Shown: positions 35,321 through 44,369, counted from the first letter of the stretch. The stretch: DNA of 64,000 nucleotides from JAQGMJ01 sp036498945 (GCA_036498945.1 DASYEQ010000101.1:5900-69899); one strand, 5' to 3'. Translations and numbers: made by a program. Notes: a model not told the origin generated them from the letters alone.

Positions 35321-35891
35321 GGTCTGGCTCGTTGCCGTCCTGCTGGCGCTATTGCCGCTGGCGGCGCCGGCCGAAGGCGTCGACCTCCACGACGCGCACC
35401 TGACCCCGCGCGAGGACGGCTGGGCGCTGGACGCCGATTTCGACGTCGAGCTACCGGCGCGCCTGGAAGAGGCGGTGAACAAGGGCGTGGCGCTGTCCTT
35501 CACGCTGGAATTCGAGCTGACGCGCGGGCGCTGGTGGTGGCTGGACGAGAAGGTGGTGCAGTTCTCGCAGAACTACCGCCTTGACTATCACGCCCTGACG
35601 CGCCAGTACCGCCTTTCCTCCGGCCTGGGCTCGCTCTATCTCGGTTTTCCGACGCTGAACGACGCCTTGCGCGTACTGGCGCAGCCCAAGCTTTTCGTGC
35701 TGGAGAAAAACAAGGTCAGGCCCGGCGAGACCTACACCGCCCGGGTACGTCTGCGCCTGGACGTGAACCGCCTGCCCAAGCCGTTCCAGGTCGAGACCCT
35801 GACCAACCGCGAATTGGTGGTCGATTCCGACTGGAAGAAATTTACGTTCAAGGCGCCGGAAACCACCGGCACCGCCGGGAGCGCCAAATGA
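35283..35891 (+). CDS. DUF4390 exported protein
   Basis: A 202-residue protein of the DUF4390 family, typically encoded between rsmB and an NtrY-like kinase in betaproteobacteria. A signal-peptide-like start (WLVAVLLALLPLAAPAEG) precedes a beta-rich domain (LDADFDVELPARLEEAVNKG, FTLEFELTRGRWWW, YRLDYHALTRQYRL). Function unknown. The ATG at 35283 lies inside the rsmB end. It overlaps the downstream kinase by four bases (ATGA), suggesting a functional link with the NtrY-like sensor. Confidence 0.88.
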   Translation: MTAFITLCWKKHRVWLVAVLLALLPLAAPAEGVDLHDAHLTPREDGWALDADFDVELPARLEEAVNKGVALSFTLEFELTRGRWWWLDEKVVQFSQNYRLDYHALTRQYRLSSGLGSLYLGFPTLNDALRVLAQPKLFVLEKNKVRPGETYTARVRLRLDVNRLPKPFQVETLTNRELVVDSDWKKFTFKAPETTGTAGSAK

Positions 35892-38107
35892 GCCGCGCTT
35901 TCCGCTACGCGCTGGTGGCGGCCTTCGCGCTGGCCGGCGTGCTGCTCTACCTGCTGGCCACGGCCACGGCCAACACCGAGCGCTACACGCAGAACTATTC
36001 GCTCCTGGTCACCCTGAACGCGGTGATCGCCGGCGGCATGCTGCTGGTGGTCGGCTACCTGCTGTTTCGCCTGCGCCAGCGCTATCGCGCCAAGGAATTT
36101 GGCACTGTGCTGACGGCACGCCTGGTATTGATGTTCGCGCTGATGGCGATATTGCCGGGCACCCTCGTTTACACGGTGTCGGTGCAGTTCCTCTCGCGCT
36201 CGATCGAATCCTGGTTCAACGTCAAGGTGGACAGTTCGCTGGAGTCGGGCCTGAATCTGGCGCGCGCCACGCTGGATGCCATGCTGCAGGACGTCGCCAC
36301 CCGCACGCGCCTGATGGCCTTGAACCTGGGTGATACGCCGGATGCCAACATCACCCCGCTGCTCAACCGCATGATGGACCAGACCGGCCTGCAGGAAGCG
36401 GCGGTATTCACCGCCAACGGACAGCTGATCGCCTCTTCCGGCTCGCGCCTGTTGCGCATGATGCCCGACCTGCCGAAGCCGGAAATCATGCAGGAGGCGG
36501 CGCTGGGCCACGGCTACGCAGGCGTGGAAAACATCAACCGCCCCGATTTCAAGCCCGATACCGCCAAGTCGGTGGAGCGCGGCGGGCTGCGCATGCGCGT
36601 AGTGGCCCCTATCGTGGTGCGCTCGCTGGGGGCCGAGCCGCGCTTCCTGCAAGTGCTGCAAAACGTGCCCGATACGCTGACTTCCAGCGCGGAGAGCGTG
36701 CAACAGGGCTATCGGGACTATCAGGAACTGTCATTGTCCCGTGAAGGTCTGAGGCGCATATTCACCATAACCTTGACCCTGACCTTGCTCCTGGCCCTGT
36801 TCGGCGCGATCGCCGCCGGCTTTTTCATCTCCGACCGCTTGTCCGCCCCGCTTTCCCTGCTGGCCCAGGGCACGGCGGCGGTGGCGGCGGGCGACTTCAC
36901 CCCGCGCGCGGAGATTTCCAGTCGCGACGAGCTGGGGGTGCTGACGCAGTCGTTCTCGCGCATGACGCGCCAGCTCGATGAAGCGCGAGCCAACGTCGAG
37001 CGCCAGCAGTCACAGGTGGAATCAGCCAAGGCCTACCTCGAAAACATCCTCGCCAACCTCACTGCCGGCGTGCTGGTGTTTGACGCCAACATGCGCCTGG
37101 CCACCGCCAACCAGGGGGCCGAAGCCATTCTCGGCATCGACGCCCACGCCAACCAGTGGAAGCCCTGCGCCGACCTGCCGGGGCTTTCCGAATTTGCCCG
37201 CGCCATCGGCGAAGCCTTTGCGCACCATGGCGACCGCACCTGGCAGCAACAGGTCGAGTTCAACCGCCCGGCTCTGCGCGAAGGCGACGAGCACCGCCTC
37301 GCGCTGCTGGTGCGCGGCTCGCGGCTGGTGGTGGGCGATGGCATGGGGTATCTCGTGGTGTGCGACGACATCACCCAACTGGTGTCGGCACAGCGCAGCG
37401 CCGCCTGGGGCGAGGTGGCGCAGCGCCTGGCGCACGAGATCAAGAACCCCCTCACCCCGATCCAGCTGTCCGCCGAGCGCATCCAGATGAAGCTGGCCGG
37501 CCGGCTCACCGGCAGCGACGCCGAAGTGCTGGCGCGCGGCACCGACATGATCATCAGCCAGGTCGACGCCATGAAGCGCATGGTCAACGACTTCCGCGAA
37601 TACGCGCGCACCCCGCCGGCGGTGCTGCAAAGCGTGGATCTGTCGGGTTTGTTGCGCGAAATCCTCGGGCTGTATGAAAATTCGCAGGCGCCGCTGACGG
37701 TGCAACTGGCCGAGGGCCTGCCGCGGGTACAGGGCGATCCCGCGCAGCTGCGCCAGGTGATCCACAACCTGTTGCAGAATGCGCAGGATGCGGTCGCCGG
37801 CATCCCGGCGCCCAAAATCGGCGTACGTACCGAGGCGGCCAACGGCGGCGTGCGCATGGTGATCGCCGACAACGGCCCGGGCTTCGCGCAAAAAATCATC
37901 GCGCGCGCCTTCGAGCCCTACGTCACCACCAAACCGCGCGGCACCGGCCTAGGCCTTGCCATCGTGAAAAAAATCGTCGAAGACCACCACGGCGGCATCG
38001 AACTGGAAAACGCGCCCGGCGGCGGCGCGGTGGTCGGCATCACGCTTATTGCCGCGGTTGCAGACGCGCATCCGGCCTCCGGCCCGACAACGCAAATCAC
38101 GGCATAA
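35888..38107 (+). CDS. NtrY-like membrane histidine kinase
   Basis: A 739-residue NtrY-type sensor. Three N-terminal membrane helices (around 8-28, 38-60, 78-102) and a large periplasmic region precede a fourth helix (TLTLLLALFGAIAAGFFI), HAMP, a PAS domain (YLENILANLTAGVLVFDAN), H-box RLAHEIKNPLTPIQLSAERI, N-box VIHNLLQNAQDA and GTGLGLAIVKKIVEDHHGG. The pairing with the adjacent NtrX-like regulator is strongly implied by a 20-base spacing. In related bacteria NtrYX systems respond to nitrogen or redox conditions; the signal here is not evident. Confidence 0.92.
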   Translation: MSRAFRYALVAAFALAGVLLYLLATATANTERYTQNYSLLVTLNAVIAGGMLLVVGYLLFRLRQRYRAKEFGTVLTARLVLMFALMAILPGTLVYTVSVQFLSRSIESWFNVKVDSSLESGLNLARATLDAMLQDVATRTRLMALNLGDTPDANITPLLNRMMDQTGLQEAAVFTANGQLIASSGSRLLRMMPDLPKPEIMQEAALGHGYAGVENINRPDFKPDTAKSVERGGLRMRVVAPIVVRSLGAEPRFLQVLQNVPDTLTSSAESVQQGYRDYQELSLSREGLRRIFTITLTLTLLLALFGAIAAGFFISDRLSAPLSLLAQGTAAVAAGDFTPRAEISSRDELGVLTQSFSRMTRQLDEARANVERQQSQVESAKAYLENILANLTAGVLVFDANMRLATANQGAEAILGIDAHANQWKPCADLPGLSEFARAIGEAFAHHGDRTWQQQVEFNRPALREGDEHRLALLVRGSRLVVGDGMGYLVVCDDITQLVSAQRSAAWGEVAQRLAHEIKNPLTPIQLSAERIQMKLAGRLTGSDAEVLARGTDMIISQVDAMKRMVNDFREYARTPPAVLQSVDLSGLLREILGLYENSQAPLTVQLAEGLPRVQGDPAQLRQVIHNLLQNAQDAVAGIPAPKIGVRTEAANGGVRMVIADNGPGFAQKIIARAFEPYVTTKPRGTGLGLAIVKKIVEDHHGGIELENAPGGGAVVGITLIAAVADAHPASGPTTQITA

Positions 38108-38127
38108 TAAAAAAGGAACGCAGGGTT

Positions 38128-38778
38128 ATGGCGAACATACTGGTAGTCGACGACGAAATGGGCATCCGGGACCTGCTCTCGGAAACCCTTGGCGACGAAG
38201 GGCACACGGTGCTGCTCGCCGAGAATGCCGCCGAGGCGCGCGCCGCGCGGCAGAAGGCGCGGCCCGACCTTGTGCTCCTCGATATCTGGATGCCGGATAC
38301 CGACGGCGTCTCGCTGCTCAAGGAATGGTCCGCGGGCGGCCTGCTCAACATGCCGGTGCTGATGATGTCGGGCCACGCCACCATCGACACCGCGGTGGAA
38401 GCCACCCGCATCGGCGCGATGGATTTCCTGGAAAAGCCCTTCCCCCTGGCCAAGCTGCTGGCTTCGGTGAAAAAGGCGCTCGCCGCCAAGCCGCCGCAAA
38501 AGGCCGCCGCCGAAGTCCCGGCCGCCGCCCCCGTCGCCGTGGCTGCACCAGCGCCGGTGGAGGCGCGCATCGCCGGCCTGAATCTCGACCTGCCCCTGCG
38601 CGAAGCGCGCGATGCCTTCGAGCGCGCTTATTTCGAATATCACATGGCGCAGGAGCGCGGCAGCATGACGCGCATCGCCGAAAAGACCGGCCTTGAGCGC
38701 ACTCACCTCTACCGCAAGCTCAAGGCGCTCGGCCTGCCGGTAGGCGGCAAGCGCGGCGACAGCGGCGAGCCGGCCTGA
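38128..38778 (+). CDS. NtrX-like response regulator lacking the AAA+ domain
   Basis: A 216-residue response regulator. A complete receiver (LVVDDEMG, LLDIWMPDTDG with phospho-Asp, MMSGHATID, LEKPFPL) is joined by an Ala/Pro-rich linker directly to a Fis-type helix-turn-helix (LREARDAFERAYFEYHM, MTRIAEKTGLERTHLYRKLKALGL). Canonical NtrX (about 450 residues) carries a sigma-54-interacting AAA+ domain between these parts; it is absent here, so the protein cannot act as a sigma-54 activator by ATP hydrolysis. This short form occurs in Burkholderiales and probably acts as a conventional DNA-binding regulator. Confidence 0.9.
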   Translation: MANILVVDDEMGIRDLLSETLGDEGHTVLLAENAAEARAARQKARPDLVLLDIWMPDTDGVSLLKEWSAGGLLNMPVLMMSGHATIDTAVEATRIGAMDFLEKPFPLAKLLASVKKALAAKPPQKAAAEVPAAAPVAVAAPAPVEARIAGLNLDLPLREARDAFERAYFEYHMAQERGSMTRIAEKTGLERTHLYRKLKALGLPVGGKRGDSGEPA

Positions 38779-38783
38779 GCGCG

Positions 38784-39506
38784 GTGACCGGCGGCCGGCG
38801 CACGACCACCCTGGTCCTGTTGCCGGGCATGGACGGCAGCGGTGACTTGTTCGCCGGCTTCGCCGCCGAGTGGCAGCGGCTCGAACCGGCCATTCCCATT
38901 CTGGTGTTGCGCTATCCGCCGGATCAGGCTCTGGGTTACGCCGAACTTGCCGCGTATGTGCGGGCGCGATTGCCGCGGGGCAAAGACTGGGTGGTCCTTG
39001 GCGAATCGTTCTCGGGCCCGATCGCCGTCATGCTCGCCGCCGCCCCCGGCCTGCTCGGCCTCATTCTCTGCGGCACCTTCCTGCGCAATCCGGCTGGCGG
39101 CTTGCGCCATCTGCGCTCCTTGCTGCGCTGGCTGCCGCAGCCGCCGCGGCCATTGCTGCGCCGCTATCTCATGGGCGAAGCCGCTGGCACGCCGGTCGAA
39201 ACCGCGCTACGCACGGCGCTTGCTTCGCTCAAGCCGGGCGTGCTGGCCGCGCGCATGGCGGCGGTGCTCGACGTTGACGTGCGCGTGGATTGCGCACGCA
39301 TCCGGGTGCCGGTGCTCTACCTGCGCGCCAAGCGCGATCGCCTGATCGCACCGCGGGTCGCCGAAGAAATCCGCCGGCTACTGCCGCAGATGCGTGTTGC
39401 CGATTTCGACGCGCCCCATCTGCTGCTGCAAACCCGGCCGCGCGAAACGGCTCTGGAAACGCACCGGTTCGTCGCCGGCCTGGTCTGCGCGGGTACACCG
39501 GCATGA
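38784..39506 (+). CDS. Alpha/beta hydrolase
   Basis: A 240-residue alpha/beta-hydrolase fold protein. The oxyanion-type loop LLPGMDGSGDLF, the nucleophile elbow GESFSGPIA (Ser), an Asp in LYLRAKRDRLIAP and a terminal His in FDAPHLLLQTRP form the expected triad. No signal peptide. It begins with GTG six bases after the ntrX-like stop and overlaps the next gene by four bases (ATGA). Substrate unknown. Confidence 0.88.
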   Translation: MTGGRRTTTLVLLPGMDGSGDLFAGFAAEWQRLEPAIPILVLRYPPDQALGYAELAAYVRARLPRGKDWVVLGESFSGPIAVMLAAAPGLLGLILCGTFLRNPAGGLRHLRSLLRWLPQPPRPLLRRYLMGEAAGTPVETALRTALASLKPGVLAARMAAVLDVDVRVDCARIRVPVLYLRAKRDRLIAPRVAEEIRRLLPQMRVADFDAPHLLLQTRPRETALETHRFVAGLVCAGTPA

Positions 39507-40132
39507 ACCCGCCGCTCCCCGCCATTTTCGTCGCCGGCTTCGGCGGCACCGGCAAGCACCAGGTCATCGAAGCGTTGCTGGCGCAGCGGCCAGCGGCAGA
39601 GCAATGGGCGCTGATCGCGCCCGCCGGCCTGCTGGGGGCGGCGCGCTTCAGCGGCGCGCCGGCCGACGGCGTGAAGATGGAAACGGTGGCGCCGGGCTGC
39701 CCCTGCTGTACCGGCCTGACGCCGTTTTCGGCCGGGCTGGTCACGCTTCTGCGCAAGCTGCGTGACAAGCCCGTGACACGCCTGTTGATCGAGGGTGGCA
39801 GCGAAGGCCATATCGAGAGTGTCGCGCGCTTGCTGCAACAGCCGCAGTTCTCCCCGCATGTGTTTCTCGCGCATGCGCTGGCGGTGATCGACCCGGCGTG
39901 GCTGGCCAATCCGTCGGCCGCCGCGCAAGAGGCATTGGCCGGGCTGGCGGGCGCGGCCGACAGCCTGGTGGCGGCGCCATGGAACGAAAATGCGCCGGCG
40001 CGCTCTGAGTTCAGGGATTTCGCCGGGCGCTTCGCCCCCTCCAGGCCATGGACCGCACTGGAAGGGGTCCGCCTTGAAGCCGATTTTGTGCAAGCCGTGC
40101 TGTCGACTCAAACCTTTCAGGGGACCCGATGA
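39503..40132 (+). CDS. CobW/COG0523-like P-loop protein, truncated and degenerate
   Basis: A 209-residue protein resembling the N-terminal domain of COG0523 metallochaperone GTPases. It keeps a P-loop-like start (IFVAGFGGTGKHQVIEALL) and the family GCxCC metal-binding motif (PGCPCCTGL), but the P-loop has His where Thr/Ser should bind Mg, no NKXD guanine-binding motif is apparent, and the C-terminal CobW domain is missing. GTP hydrolysis is therefore doubtful; metal binding through CPCC remains plausible. It overlaps both neighbours by ATGA, in an operon with a hydrolase and an LpxR-like gene. Confidence 0.75.
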   Translation: MNPPLPAIFVAGFGGTGKHQVIEALLAQRPAAEQWALIAPAGLLGAARFSGAPADGVKMETVAPGCPCCTGLTPFSAGLVTLLRKLRDKPVTRLLIEGGSEGHIESVARLLQQPQFSPHVFLAHALAVIDPAWLANPSAAAQEALAGLAGAADSLVAAPWNENAPARSEFRDFAGRFAPSRPWTALEGVRLEADFVQAVLSTQTFQGTR

Positions 40133-41481
40133 ACATCCGCGCCTGGAGCCGCGCCATCCTGTGCCTGACCTGCCTGATCGCCGCCAACGGCGCCTGCGCG
40201 CAGGAAAACGCCACGCCGCCACCCGGCCCGAAGGGCGTGCTCGACCATCTCTCCGGTTTCTGGGACGAATACAACCAGGTCTGGTCGCACAGCGATTACG
40301 AACGCGCCCGCCTGGAGTACGAGAACGATACGTTCTACAACACCGACCGCAACTACACCGACGGTGTGCGTTTCTCGATCAAGCGCGGCTCCTCCCAGGC
40401 GACTTCGTTCGACCCGGACAAGCTGGGCATGATCCCGCCGCTCAACACGGCGGCGGAAAAAGGCGATTGCGATGCCACGCTGCCGGCGCGTGACGACACG
40501 CCGGGCGCCAAGCCGAACCCGGCGAAGACCCATGAGGACCTGCCTTGCTACCGCGCGGCCTATAGCTGGGTATTGGGGCAGAACATGTACACCGCCTCAG
40601 ACGTGCGCCTGAAACCCGACCAGATCCCGGCCAAGGACCATCCTTACGGCGCCTGGTTGTACGTCGGCCTGCACCGCGAGGTGTATTCCAGCGACGAACG
40701 CTACTGGCAATACGGTTTCGACATCGGCTGCATCGGGCCTTGCGCACTGGGCCACGAGACGCAGAACATCATCCACCAGTACATCACCGATTCGCCTTCG
40801 CCGCAGGGCTGGGGTTCGCAGATCCATAACGAACCGGGCATCGAGTTCCGCTACGAGCATGCCTGGCGCGCGTTCCGCTATGTCCTGGGCAGCCGCGGCG
40901 GCGAGCCCCTGCGCCTGGGCCGCAGCTACGAAGGCGCGCCGCTCGCCTTCGACGTGCGCCCCTCGGTGAGCCTGGGCCTGGGCAATATCCAGACCTATGC
41001 CGGCATCGGCGCCACCATGCGCTTCGGCTGGTTCCGCTCGACCTACGAGACCATGCGCCTGGATACCCACCCGATCGAATCCCTGGCGCGCAAGGATGAC
41101 GCACCGACCGATGACACCACCACGGCCAAGGGTCCCCGACTGGCCGCCAGCGAAACCGGCCGCGCCGCCAGCGGCGACAGTCGACACGCGGCCGGCAGCG
41201 GCTCGTGGTTTTCCAAGACCGAGTTGTTCGGCTTCACCCGCGTCAACGCCGACCTGGTGGCCTACAACGCCATGCTGCAGGGAGGCATGTTCAACACCAG
41301 CAGCCCGAAGACGGTGGGCGCGCGGCCCTACATCGCCGAGTACGAATTCGGCCTCGCCGCCGCCTACGGCCAGTTCAGCGTATCGCTCTCCACCATCACC
41401 CGCCACGAGTGGGATACCTCGGGTTTTCGCTACGGCCAGCATTTCGGCCGCCTCGCCGTCGAGTTCGCGACCAGGTTCTAG
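40129..41481 (+). CDS. LpxR-family outer-membrane lipid A deacylase (DUF2219)
   Basis: A 450-residue exported protein with signal peptide (ILCLTCLIAANGACAQE). It has the signature motifs of the LpxR/DUF2219 family: EYENDTFYNTDRNYTDGVRFS (the Asn-Asp pair of the Ca2+/active site), DHPYGAWLYVGLHRE, and GCIGPCALGHETQN with the catalytic His, then HNEPGIEFRYEHAWR. LpxR removes the 3'-acyloxyacyl chain of lipid A at the outer leaflet. It is longer than Salmonella LpxR (about 320) owing to inserts near residues 110-150 and 325-365. Ends in Phe, typical of a barrel. Last gene of the ntrYX-like operon. Confidence 0.88.
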   Translation: MNIRAWSRAILCLTCLIAANGACAQENATPPPGPKGVLDHLSGFWDEYNQVWSHSDYERARLEYENDTFYNTDRNYTDGVRFSIKRGSSQATSFDPDKLGMIPPLNTAAEKGDCDATLPARDDTPGAKPNPAKTHEDLPCYRAAYSWVLGQNMYTASDVRLKPDQIPAKDHPYGAWLYVGLHREVYSSDERYWQYGFDIGCIGPCALGHETQNIIHQYITDSPSPQGWGSQIHNEPGIEFRYEHAWRAFRYVLGSRGGEPLRLGRSYEGAPLAFDVRPSVSLGLGNIQTYAGIGATMRFGWFRSTYETMRLDTHPIESLARKDDAPTDDTTTAKGPRLAASETGRAASGDSRHAAGSGSWFSKTELFGFTRVNADLVAYNAMLQGGMFNTSSPKTVGARPYIAEYEFGLAAAYGQFSVSLSTITRHEWDTSGFRYGQHFGRLAVEFATRF

Positions 41482-41491
41482 CCAATAAAAA

Positions 41492-41572
41492 AATCCGCCG
41501 GCGGCGGATTCTGGCTTGGCCTTTTCGTGGCCCTTTAGTCAAAAAATCGTCCGGCTCCGCCGGCAATTTTTT
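41492..41572. terminator. Two successive terminator-like hairpins
   Basis: Hairpin 1 (41492-41499 with 41503-41510) is flanked by an A-run to the left, so its T-run is on the minus strand. Hairpin 2 pairs AAAAAAT (41541-41547) with ATTTTTT (41566-41572) around CCGG/CCGG, giving a T-run on both strands. Together they probably end the lpxR transcript. Confidence 0.6.
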
Positions 41573-41879
41573 GCTGATCAAGCCGCTCAAAAGTAGGTTT
41601 GTACTTTTGAGCGCTTCAAAAAAAGTCGCAAGCGCCGCACGGCTGAGGGGTAACGTAAACGCTGGTCGCTTCTTGGAAAAACCACCCTCCCTGAGGCGCG
41701 TGAGGAGTAACGCGCGGGTGCCTTAAATTTCCAGCGTTCGCATTTTGCCGGGTTCGGGGGAACTGAACGGCGCTTGCTTGATGGTGGATATTAGGCACTC
41801 GGTCTCTTTGCGACGAGGAACTAGTTCACAATATCCGCTGAATTTTTGGCGCGGATGCGCTTTTTGGTTGGAGACCCTC
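41573..41879. other. Intergenic region with a perfect inverted repeat
   Basis: About 300 bases upstream of the PcaD-like gene, without a convincing gene. It holds an 11-base-pair perfect inverted repeat at 41585-41612 (GCTCAAAAGTA, loop GGTTTG) with no T-run, so it is not a terminator, and a spaced GGATATT/AATATCC pair between about 41783 and 41846. It is more A+T-rich than flanking genes. Confidence 0.45.
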
Positions 41880-42668
41880 ATGAAGATCAATGTCAACAGC
41901 ATAAACATCAACTACTCCGTACAAGGCGAAGGACCGTGGGTGGTGATGAGCCATTCGCTCGCCTGCGATTCGCGCATGTGGGAGAACGAAGTCAAGGCGC
42001 TGTCGAAGCGCTACAAGGTGCTGACGCTGGACACGCGCGGCCACGGCGGCACCGATGCGCCCGCCGGCGACTACACTCTCGACACGCTGGCCGACGACAT
42101 CAAGGGCGCCTTCGATGCGCTGGGCGTCAAGGACGCGCACTGGATCGGCCTGTCGATGGGCGGCATCATCGCGCAGGTGGCCGCGCTCAAGTACCCCGGC
42201 ATTTTCAAGAGCATGGTGCTGGCTGACACCACCAGCGGCTACGCGCCCAACGCCGCCGCCGCGTGGGCCGAGCGCGTGGCCAACGTGCGCAGCAAGGGCA
42301 TCGATGCGATCGTGCAAGGCACGCTGGACCGCTGGTTCACCGAACCCTTCCGCAAAGCACATCCCGAGGTGGTGGACAAGGTCGGCAGCTGGATCGCGCA
42401 GACCCCGGTGAACGGTTTCTGCGGCTGCGCCGCCGCGCTGCCGAAGATCAACACCACCGCGCGCCTGAAAGAACTCAAGGTGCCGACGCTGGTGCTCTGC
42501 GGCGAATTCGACGGCGGCACGCCGCCGGAAATGGCACGCGCGATCCACGAGAACCTGCCCGGCTCCGAACTGGTAATGATCCCCGCTGCCGCCCATCTGT
42601 CGAACATGGAACAGCCGGCGGCTTTCCTCGCCGCGATCGAGAAGTTCTACCAGCGCATCGGCGCCTGA
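41880..42668 (+). CDS. Alpha/beta hydrolase, 3-oxoadipate enol-lactonase-like
   Basis: A 262-residue alpha/beta hydrolase most like PcaD (3-oxoadipate enol-lactonase). Motifs: SHSLACDSRMWENEV, DTRGHGGTDAP, nucleophile elbow GLSMGGIIAQ (Ser), Asp in LCGEFDGGTPP and His in PAAAHLSNME. A GGAG ribosome-binding site precedes the ATG at 41880. No other beta-ketoadipate genes are in the window, so it may hydrolyse another lactone or ester. A cupin gene follows after 36 bases and is probably co-transcribed. Confidence 0.85.
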   Translation: MKINVNSININYSVQGEGPWVVMSHSLACDSRMWENEVKALSKRYKVLTLDTRGHGGTDAPAGDYTLDTLADDIKGAFDALGVKDAHWIGLSMGGIIAQVAALKYPGIFKSMVLADTTSGYAPNAAAAWAERVANVRSKGIDAIVQGTLDRWFTEPFRKAHPEVVDKVGSWIAQTPVNGFCGCAAALPKINTTARLKELKVPTLVLCGEFDGGTPPEMARAIHENLPGSELVMIPAAAHLSNMEQPAAFLAAIEKFYQRIGA

Positions 42669-42704
42669 CTTTCACCCCATCGGTCCACGCCCGGGAGCCG
42701 CGCC

Positions 42705-43292
42705 ATGAAGACCGTCCGCATCGACGATACGACCATGGCGCGCCGCGTGGCGCGTTATCGCGCATTGGCACCGCTGCCGGTGCAGATGGACCCGCGCATC
42801 CCGCAGGCGGCACGCGACGTGGTGTACGCACGCAAGCTGCTTTCGGTGATCGGGCTGGATCAGGCGGAAGGTTCGGGCAACGGCAGCCCGATCAACGCCA
42901 ATGCGCCGATCACCGGCGCCGGCGGCATCACTATTACGCTTGCCGTCTGCCCGCCGGGCCAGGGACCCTCGCTACACAGCCACCTCGCCACCTACGAGAC
43001 TTTCACGGTGCTGCAAGGGCGCTTTGAAGTCACCTGGAACGACAACGGCGAGAACCGCGTCGAGCTGGAACAATTCGACATCATCTCGGTACCGCCGGGC
43101 GTATGCCGCGCGTTCCGCAACATCGGCGAATCCGAAGGCGTGTTGCAGGTGATCATCTCCGGCGGCGTGCACGACCGCAAGGACATCGACTTCGCCGATG
43201 CCTCGGCAAAGCAGATCGAGGCGACCGGCGCGGGCCTGCTGGACGAATTCACGAAGGTGGGCTTCACGTTCACCGCGGGCGAAGACCGGTAG
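42705..43292 (+). CDS. Cupin-domain protein
   Basis: A 195-residue single-domain cupin. The metal-binding motifs are recognisable: PPGQGPSLHSHLATYETFTVLQG (two His, Glu) and the second motif around FDIISVPPGVCRAFRNIG, where the usual His is replaced (VCRAF), so the site may be altered. Often such proteins are dioxygenases or sugar-binding proteins; function is not predictable. It follows the PcaD-like gene closely. Confidence 0.85.
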   Translation: MKTVRIDDTTMARRVARYRALAPLPVQMDPRIPQAARDVVYARKLLSVIGLDQAEGSGNGSPINANAPITGAGGITITLAVCPPGQGPSLHSHLATYETFTVLQGRFEVTWNDNGENRVELEQFDIISVPPGVCRAFRNIGESEGVLQVIISGGVHDRKDIDFADASAKQIEATGAGLLDEFTKVGFTFTAGEDR

Positions 43293-44005
43293 CGGTCGAC
43301 GGGGACGCCTCGGTATCGACGTCGAGAGCGCCGCGCCCGCGGCCCGCGGGTAATTTGTTCGTCGATATGGAGACAGGCTGGCGCCGGGGGATTTCTTCCG
43401 CGCCATTTCGATCAGCTTGCGTAAGCGCCCCGCAGAGAACTCGGCCTGCGCCCGCGGCCGGCTCTCTGGCATCAAGCAAGCTCGCGCAGAAGGCGCTCTT
43501 AATGATCGACAGCGCACGAGAGGCGGATGAAAAGACGTTGCGGAACATGTGCGGATTTTTATGTCTCCTCGCTTGTTGGCGTCTCCCAGGCCTACCGTAG
43601 CATTTACCTGTCGCTTTGACGGGTGCCCAGGAATTGCCATTTACGACGGATTTCGCTGTCGGGATCGCACCTACTTGAGATGCAGGCCGATTCCCGCATC
43701 TGATCGGGGCGATCTGCCTGGCTATTTTCCAGGTGTGACATTTTCCACGTGCCGGCAACACGGGTGCGCAATATCCGCGGTTTCAGAGGCGCTGTTGCGG
43801 TACGTTCTGAGGTATCGACACATCTTTTAACAAATAACCCATCGCCCGATTTGCTTCTGGGACGTTATAGGAAACAGGGGCCGGTTTGCTGCCCTTGAAA
43901 ACCTCTCCCTGGCCCAGATATTGCTGTTAAGTGTAGTAAGAGAACGAAGAGCGTCACCCGTAATACCTCCGACGCATCCATGCAGCAGTTTTCTAGGAGT
44001 TCACC
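43293..44005. other. Long stretch without a recognisable gene
   Basis: About 710 bases between the cupin and DUF3567 genes. Several open frames exist on both strands but none has a ribosome-binding site plus protein-like composition. From about 43540 onward the base composition is clearly less GC-rich than the flanking genes. The last 30 bases carry the TAGGAG ribosome-binding site of the next gene. It may contain a decayed gene or long 5' leader; nothing specific is supported. Confidence 0.4.
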
Positions 44006-44314
44006 ATGAACACCGCCGTCAACACCGAGCAAACCGCCCCCGCGCTGGACGATGGTGTCGCCACGCAGGTGCTGTTCAACAGCCCGCATTATTACGTCGC
44101 CGAGATCTCCGGCGAGCCCAACCTCCTGGGGTTCGAAGTGGTCGATAAATTCACCGGTCGCGGCGCTTTCATCGACGGTCCGGTAGCCGAGCATATGCGT
44201 GAGTCCTTCCAGGCACTGGTGGCCGAGAACGACGGCACCGTGACCGCCGAAGAAGTCGATGAATTCATCGGCGGCTACGACGCCTTGCTGCTGCAGCGCG
44301 TGGTCTACCACTAA
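44006..44314 (+). CDS. DUF3567 family protein
   Basis: A 102-residue member of DUF3567, a small family almost confined to Burkholderiales. The family pattern is seen as VLFNSPHYYVAEI, FEVVDKFTGRGAFIDGPVAEHMRESFQALV and EEVDEFIGGYDALLLQRVVYH. Function unknown; no membrane segment. A TAGGAG ribosome-binding site sits before the ATG and a strong terminator follows. Confidence 0.92.
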   Translation: MNTAVNTEQTAPALDDGVATQVLFNSPHYYVAEISGEPNLLGFEVVDKFTGRGAFIDGPVAEHMRESFQALVAENDGTVTAEEVDEFIGGYDALLLQRVVYH

Positions 44315-44369
44315 GCTGGCCGGCGGCACCTCCGCGCAAGCGGAGTAAAATGCAGCCATACCGAATGCG

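Noticed and set aside
43270..43830. Overlapping open frames on both strands after the cupin gene
   Set aside because: No ribosome-binding sites, no family resemblance, and composition not protein-like.
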